From Nectonema munidae (taxonomy: Eukaryota; Nematomorpha; Nectonematoida; Nectonematidae): DNA of 64,000 nucleotides. Numbering within the stretch: position 1 is the first letter of the stretch; each line of letters begins with the position of its first letter. Position numbers and translations under genes: made by a program. The stretch lies in assembly GCA_030549495.1 (NCBI GenBank), contig JAUIRK010001049.1, forward strand, positions 62,001-126,000. The letters run 5' to 3'. The notes beneath the pieces are model-generated. The model was not told where the DNA came from and did not search any database. It saw only the letters and a list, made by a program, of their open reading frames with translations. Of the stretch, positions 58,661 through 64,000 are shown one piece after another.

Positions 58661-59301
58661 TTAAAAACTAAGGTTTATAAAAGAATAGGCAGTGCTATAT
58701 ATTCGCTTATGAGAAGTATGAAAAAAAGTACATAAGGCCACATTTGGAAAATGGTCAGAAATATCTGTAACGATATTATAAGACCTAACATTAAATACAC
58801 AGTTTGAAAAGATATTATCAATAAGTGATTGATTGATAAAGTTTGTTCTTGTAGAATTAGTAATTAAAGGCACAAAATTGTGAGAGATTAATTTATTTAA
58901 AGTTCAAACTCTTGAGTACCATAACCAAGTTTTAGTAAATCAATATTGAAATCTCCCACGCGAAAAAATCTGTTATCAATGGCAAAATGATTGAATCCAT
59001 AAAAAAAATTGAATTCAGATAACCTACTAGAAGGAGATCGATAAATGCAAAAAACAGAGAATTTAAAGCTATTTAAACGAAAAGATGCAGACAAGGATTC
59101 CCAATAATTAAACGGGCAATTTAAAATTTTAAATTTTTCGAAATCTAACCGATGAGAGAAAAACAATCCTACACCACCACCTCTAGAGTCTCTATAGTGG
59201 TGGTTTAGAAACTCAAAAATGGGTCGATAAACAGCAATTAAATTAAAGTGCGTACCAGGTAAAGATAGTTGAATAGAAAAAATGTCACAAACCATAGCCA
59301 A
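58661..59301 (-). pseudogene. Copy 2: LINE endonuclease relic
   Basis: Counterpart of 26942-27580. Two extra As near 58966 keep the frame through FRVGDFNIDLLK, which is broken in copy 1. A stop still precedes the TRTNF..SDHFP block. Confidence 0.88.
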
Positions 59302-60935
59302 AATATATAATATTCAACAAGCTCCATCGCGTTTAGATCTAATATAAATTGAGCATAAAGTTTGGCTGTCAGGTTTCGGTTAAATTCTGAAAACAACACT
59401 ACATTATTTGTAATTACTCTTTAGTTTAAAAATATTAGGAATATCACTAGGATTGATATTATTTTGGGAGCAAAGTGTGTTTTTAATTTCATTTAAATCA
59501 AGGGTATAATTAAGACCTATAACAAAGGTTGGAAGTAGATGAGTGTATTTAAAATTGTTGTCGGATAAAATTGACTCAATAAGAAACGAACCATCAATGG
59601 ATTTCTTAGATTTTGTAAAGAAAAACTAAATATGACTAGAAAATAAGTTGAAGCAAAACCTTCAAACTGAATTTAGCCAAAATAAAATATGCCGAACCCA
59701 GAATAAGACTAATATGCCTTTTTTTTATTTCTTTGTGGTTTATTTGATGAAACAAATTAAAAATAAATAAATAGCCTAGTTAAATATTAAAGACTAATAA
59801 GAAACACTGAAATTAACGCCATCTACATTGTTCACAGCAGATTTTGTTTATTGAAAGACTTTACTTTTCTACATATTAGTAGAAACAATTGCAGTAGTAT
59901 AAACTACGAGAGTATCTTACTTTTTCCAATATCCAGTATTTCCTTGAAATTATTTCCGCATACTTCAAAAATAATCAAGAAAAAAGGAAACATTTACTTA
60001 CTTTAAAGATGCTACAAAGAGGGAGAGAGCCAAAGGTTCGAATAAAAAAGAAGTACTTTACCATAAGTTTACCAAAACAATCAAAATGCAATATTTTTAC
60101 AAGAAACAAAATATACCCAAACACACTTGAAATCAGTTGCTGGAGTTATTTTCTGTTTTTAATTTTTTATGCATAGCATGAAAGATTACTTTTACCAGAT
60201 TTTTTTGCACTTAATGGCGTGAACTGTACTTAGAGAATATAGTTTCATGCAATCAGACTTTATCTTTATTTTTACATAAGATATAAATAAAGAAAAAAAT
60301 GTTTAGTTTTGTTTGAATAAAACAAATTATGCTATTCATTTACGTACTCTGATATTTTCTTTACATGAAGAGCAGCACGCCAGCATTGCTGATAAAAAAG
60401 TGTGCTTTCATTTTATACGTCTGAATAGAATTTATATAACAAGTACAAAAAATATTGATTTTTTTATAAATAAAATTTTAAACTAGAATAAAAATAATCT
60501 ATTTTGATGGCTTATTTTTGTTTTGATTGCATTTATTGGCTATATGATTATGCTATGTCTCCAGAAAACATAGATAAATCAATTGTTCTGCGGATTTTCT
60601 ATTTATACATCTAGGATGCATTATGAATGATTAATGAAAGAAACATAAAAGTTGAAAATGGCTTTCTCATTCGTTTCAAGGGCAAAAAAATTTTACTTTA
60701 AATTTTCAACATGTGAATGCTTTCCAATACTTGAAACAAATTCACCCTGAATTGAAAAAGAAGGCAATACAGCGAGATTTTTTGCCACCTTGAGGTAAAC
60801 AAGGTCAGTAAATACTGTGTTCTATCTGAAAGCAAACTCTTGTGTATTGCAACTTTTTATTCCATTCACTCTATCTTTCTAATTCTTGTTAGAAATTGGT
60901 TCAAATGTTTTTCCCTAAGTGATATGAACGCCTGA

Positions 60936-61737
60936 GTTCAAAAAACAGCGATGAAGAGGAAGAAATTGATCAAGAAGAGAGAGATTCCATCAAAGCACCA
61001 GATGGAACAGAAATTTTTGGGTAACAAGAGATACTCAAGGAAAAAGATCTTGAACAAACATATTCTTTATCCACACCATGTCCAAAATGTAATGCGTAAA
61101 ATTTGAAAGATCCAATAAAATATTTTAGTCTTTTCTTAACGAGAGTATGGTTAGCACATTTATGAATTAAACAGAGAGATTACAATTACAGGTAGTATTC
61201 AACTTCGTTTCTACATTCAATCGAGCATTTGCGGGCTCATTCGCTTGTCTTTTATATATCGGCAATCAAAAGACCAACACATTGACGTCAAACATACTTT
61301 CAGAAAAATACGCAACTCCATTTTCAATGCTGAATTTAGTAGAGATGTGTTTATTTCCGTTCGTACTTTCATCCGCTTTGATTCAAAGAGAGAAAGCGAA
61401 CATTTTGTTAGATTGGTAGCGGTAAGATGCATTCAAAACAAATTTCGGAAAAATTGTCATCAATATTAGTCTCATAGATCTAGTGAAATATTTCAGACTC
61501 GATTTTTATATAAAGAGTATTTCAAATTTGCTAATATTGTCAAGAGAATTGTTTTCGTTTCATCCTTTTCTCCTGGCTCTAGTATTTATATTGGCAGATT
61601 CTTCATGTGTCCTGAATTGTGTGTATGTGCCTAAGATAAGAATTTTCCAATTTGTGGTACGGTTAGGAACAATAGAATATGTAAGCCACATGTTCTACGG
61701 TTGCATACGTAAAAAGTTTTCGGGTGACTGGATGTAA
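60936..61737 (+). pseudogene. Copy 2: piggyBac-like transposase relic
   Basis: Counterpart of 29215-30015, with an extra AG near 60980 and a one-base loss near 61434. Confidence 0.6.
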
Positions 61738-62303
61738 AAGCATGTTTTTATTAACACGGCATCCCTCTTTGATCATTTACATTCTCCACAAGCATTCCAA
61801 AAAAATTTTAAACCTGTTTATGTGGGGTCGAGACAATATCTTTCAAGAATTGATACATTTGGATAAAAAAAACAGGTGAAAAAATTTTTAGACTACAACA
61901 AATATATGTCTGGAATAAAGGTTTTCAAAAGGCGGCTTCGAAATTTTAGCTGTTATATATAAGGCTTCGAGATGATGGGCCAATAGCGATTTTTACAAAT
62001 TTTATCTACATTTCGCTCTAGCTGAAAGGTCTATGAAAATCAGAAGCGAAAGTTCATTAACTCGCATATTTACGCGAAATCTGCTTTCTTTTTAAGGTTT
62101 GACCGAAACTAGTGAACCAACTGCAGCACCGCACCGTTAAGATTTACTGCTTTTCGACTAATTGTAAGGCTAGAAAAAGGTGAACAAGAAGGTGTAGTGA
62201 GCACATATCCATCTGCAAGAAATCATATCTTACTGCAAGAAATACCCAAACTTTTATTTGTTAAACTCCAAGTTTTATAATTTATCTCCAACAACCAAAA
62301 TAT

Positions 62304-62382
62304 CCGGGCCTCAATGGTTAGGGTTAGGGTTATCTCAGCTTAATAGTTGAAGGGCAGGGGTTCGATCCCCAAGGCTCCCAAC
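62304..62382 (+). repeat. Copy 2: tRNA-derived SINE
   Basis: Counterpart of 30583-30662. Confidence 0.65.
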
Positions 62383-63534
62383 TCTTAAAAACAAATTCAC
62401 AAAAACTGATTAACTAATTCAACTATTAACCATTAACCAAAAAAAGTGTAGTTAACAAACAATTAACCAATCAAAATTTTTTTTTTGAAAATTGAAACCT
62501 TTTTCAACTATTTTAAATTTTTTTGAAAATTTTGCACCATTGAAAATTGTTAGAAAACTTTTACAGGATTCATTGACAGAAATTCTAGCGTTAATACTTG
62601 TTTTCTAAGTTTCATTTTTCAGAATTGTATAGAGACGCAAACAAACTATAGAAATTTTTGTTAAATTGTGATTAACAAATCTTTTACAATAAATAGTCCC
62701 AGAATGACGTTCTTTTAATTCCATTGAATTGGAAATATTTTCAAGTAGAGTTCCAGAGGAGGTCTCGTTGGAAGCTATTCATTGAAAAAGATCCATGAAT
62801 GACGCTAAATGTTTAGAAATGTAAGAATTGAAAAAAACATGTTTAAGTCATCTAGACAACGTTTTTTTATATTTCTAATTAAATACAAAAACTTAGTAAA
62901 TTGTTCCCCAAAATCTGAATAGCCGTGTATAATTTACGTGTATATTGTATGTGCATACCAACATTTTTTCATTCATCAAAATGTTTGATTGTGAAAAGAT
63001 CCCAATTTTTGCAAATTATGAATTTTACTACTCACACTGTTATGTATAAGGAAGCCTAAACCTCTGTAATTTGTAGTTTGAGATAGTAATGAAATGAAAA
63101 AATAATAATCCTTAAAAAACTACTTTTTTCAGATTTACACGAAAGCCATGCTTTTTGTAGGCAATTCCATGAAAGAATTTCCTTTACTAGAACTAAATTT
63201 TTTTCAAAGACGACAGAAAATGTCAGATTTTGCAGAAAGAGGTTGGATGTTGAGGGAAAAAATGTTTTTAATCCGATAGGTTACGCTTTACTTCTTCAAT
63301 ATTATGACTTTTACATTTTGTATCATGAAATGGATCTCTATAATTATTATTATTAAATTGATCCCTATATGATAAGAAGAATTGAATTCTAAAGCCTTCA
63401 TTATGTTCCTGTCCATCAAGTGGAGAGCGATATTCGCAAATTTTAATCAATTCACCTATATTAATAGAACAGGGGCAGTCCTTTACAATTATTGTTTTTA
63501 TATTTTAAACATTTAACCTGCTTTACAGTAGTGG

Positions 63535-64000
63535 ACTTATTAATATTCAACATATATCATATAAATCACTTTCCCCTCAAAATTACTTCTCGTTAAAAAG
63601 CTGTTTGCTGACGATCTCAAAATTTACTGTGGGTCAACTTACAAAGCCATCTTAAAGCTGATCTTTTCACATTGTATCAATGGTGTAACACTTGGAGCAT
63701 GGAAATAACCAAGCGAGTTCCGCAAATTAAAGATTTAGTAAGCATTACTATTGATGATGCTTTCAGATTATACCCCACTTTTCAAAAGTTATTACGAAAG
63801 CCCCTTCTTTTTCGTTTGTTAGACACTGACACTAGAATTTTTCTAGAATATGGTAATGTGATATCACACTCAATCTGCAAAAAAGTTATGAAAGCACTAG
63901 AGAAAGTACTAAAATGAAGTAGTAAGATTACTATTTATAATATTATTACAAAAACATGGATGTCACTCATAACGCCTTACATTCTTCTATTTCTCAAAGA
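63535..64000 (+). pseudogene. Copy 2: LINE reverse-transcriptase relic (runs off the window)
   Basis: Counterpart of 31815-32280. One fewer T near 63840 keeps the frame open through FLEYGNVISHSICKKVMKAL. Confidence 0.85.

Larger units (their letters stand above)
40956..64000 (+). repeat. Second copy of the 23-kb block
   Basis: Collinear with 9179-32280 at about 99% identity by eye. Differences are homopolymer lengths, isolated substitutions and a few indels of 9-24 bases near 55210-55625. The first 600 bases carry many single-base indels, as at a poorly supported contig edge. It runs off the right end of the window. Confidence 0.97.

Noticed and set aside
1-64000. A new defence, phage or biosynthetic system
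   Set aside because: No operons, phage genes or clustered enzymes are present; the window is animal DNA with two spliced host genes and transposon debris.

Overview
The window is AT-rich animal DNA, roughly 30% GC by eye. It has spliced genes, short coding exons in long introns, tRNA-derived SINEs and a dense load of mostly dead transposable elements. Two host genes are recognised. One is the SNF2 helicase ATRX/XNP (minus strand, 1-2636, perhaps to 4292). The other is a type II Golgi glycosyltransferase of the chondroitin N-acetylgalactosaminyltransferase family (plus strand, 34838-40847). Both are metazoan genes. The combination of tRNA-SINEs, hAT, FLYWCH-type MULE, piggyBac and non-LTR remnants fits an invertebrate such as an arthropod, but the species cannot be fixed from this sequence.

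Layout. 1-4292: ATRX-like helicase exons and introns. 4985-6330: decayed LINE. 6660-8165: decayed FLYWCH/MULE transposase. 8700-32280: a mosaic of hAT, MULE, piggyBac and LINE remnants, MITEs and SINEs, many nested in one another. 32281-34800: LINE tail, a possible small two-exon gene, a foldback element and a SINE. 34838-40847: five exons of the glycosyltransferase, whose last exons are missing. 40856-40955: exactly 100 Ns. 40956-64000: an almost identical second copy of 9179-32280, in the same orientation and with the same nested insertions and the same disabling mutations.

The second copy starts at the first base after the gap. It differs from the first mainly by homopolymer-length changes, scattered substitutions and a few small indels. 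An uncollapsed alternate haplotype placed next to its partner, or a misjoin, is therefore at least as likely as a true tandem segmental duplication. The join removes the 3' end of the glycosyltransferase gene.

The best-supported mobile elements have visible ends. They are a 3.23-kb hAT with a 15-bp terminal repeat and a perfect 8-bp target duplication, inserted in a SINE; a 561-bp MULE-like foldback element with a 10-bp target duplication nested inside that hAT; a 2.2-kb hAT carrying a broken transposase; and a TTAA-flanked piggyBac-type MITE. Nothing in the window amounts to a convincing new biological system. The items most worth a second look are the duplication and gap, the nested insertion series, the unusual foldback elements, and three coding-like stretches with no recognised family.
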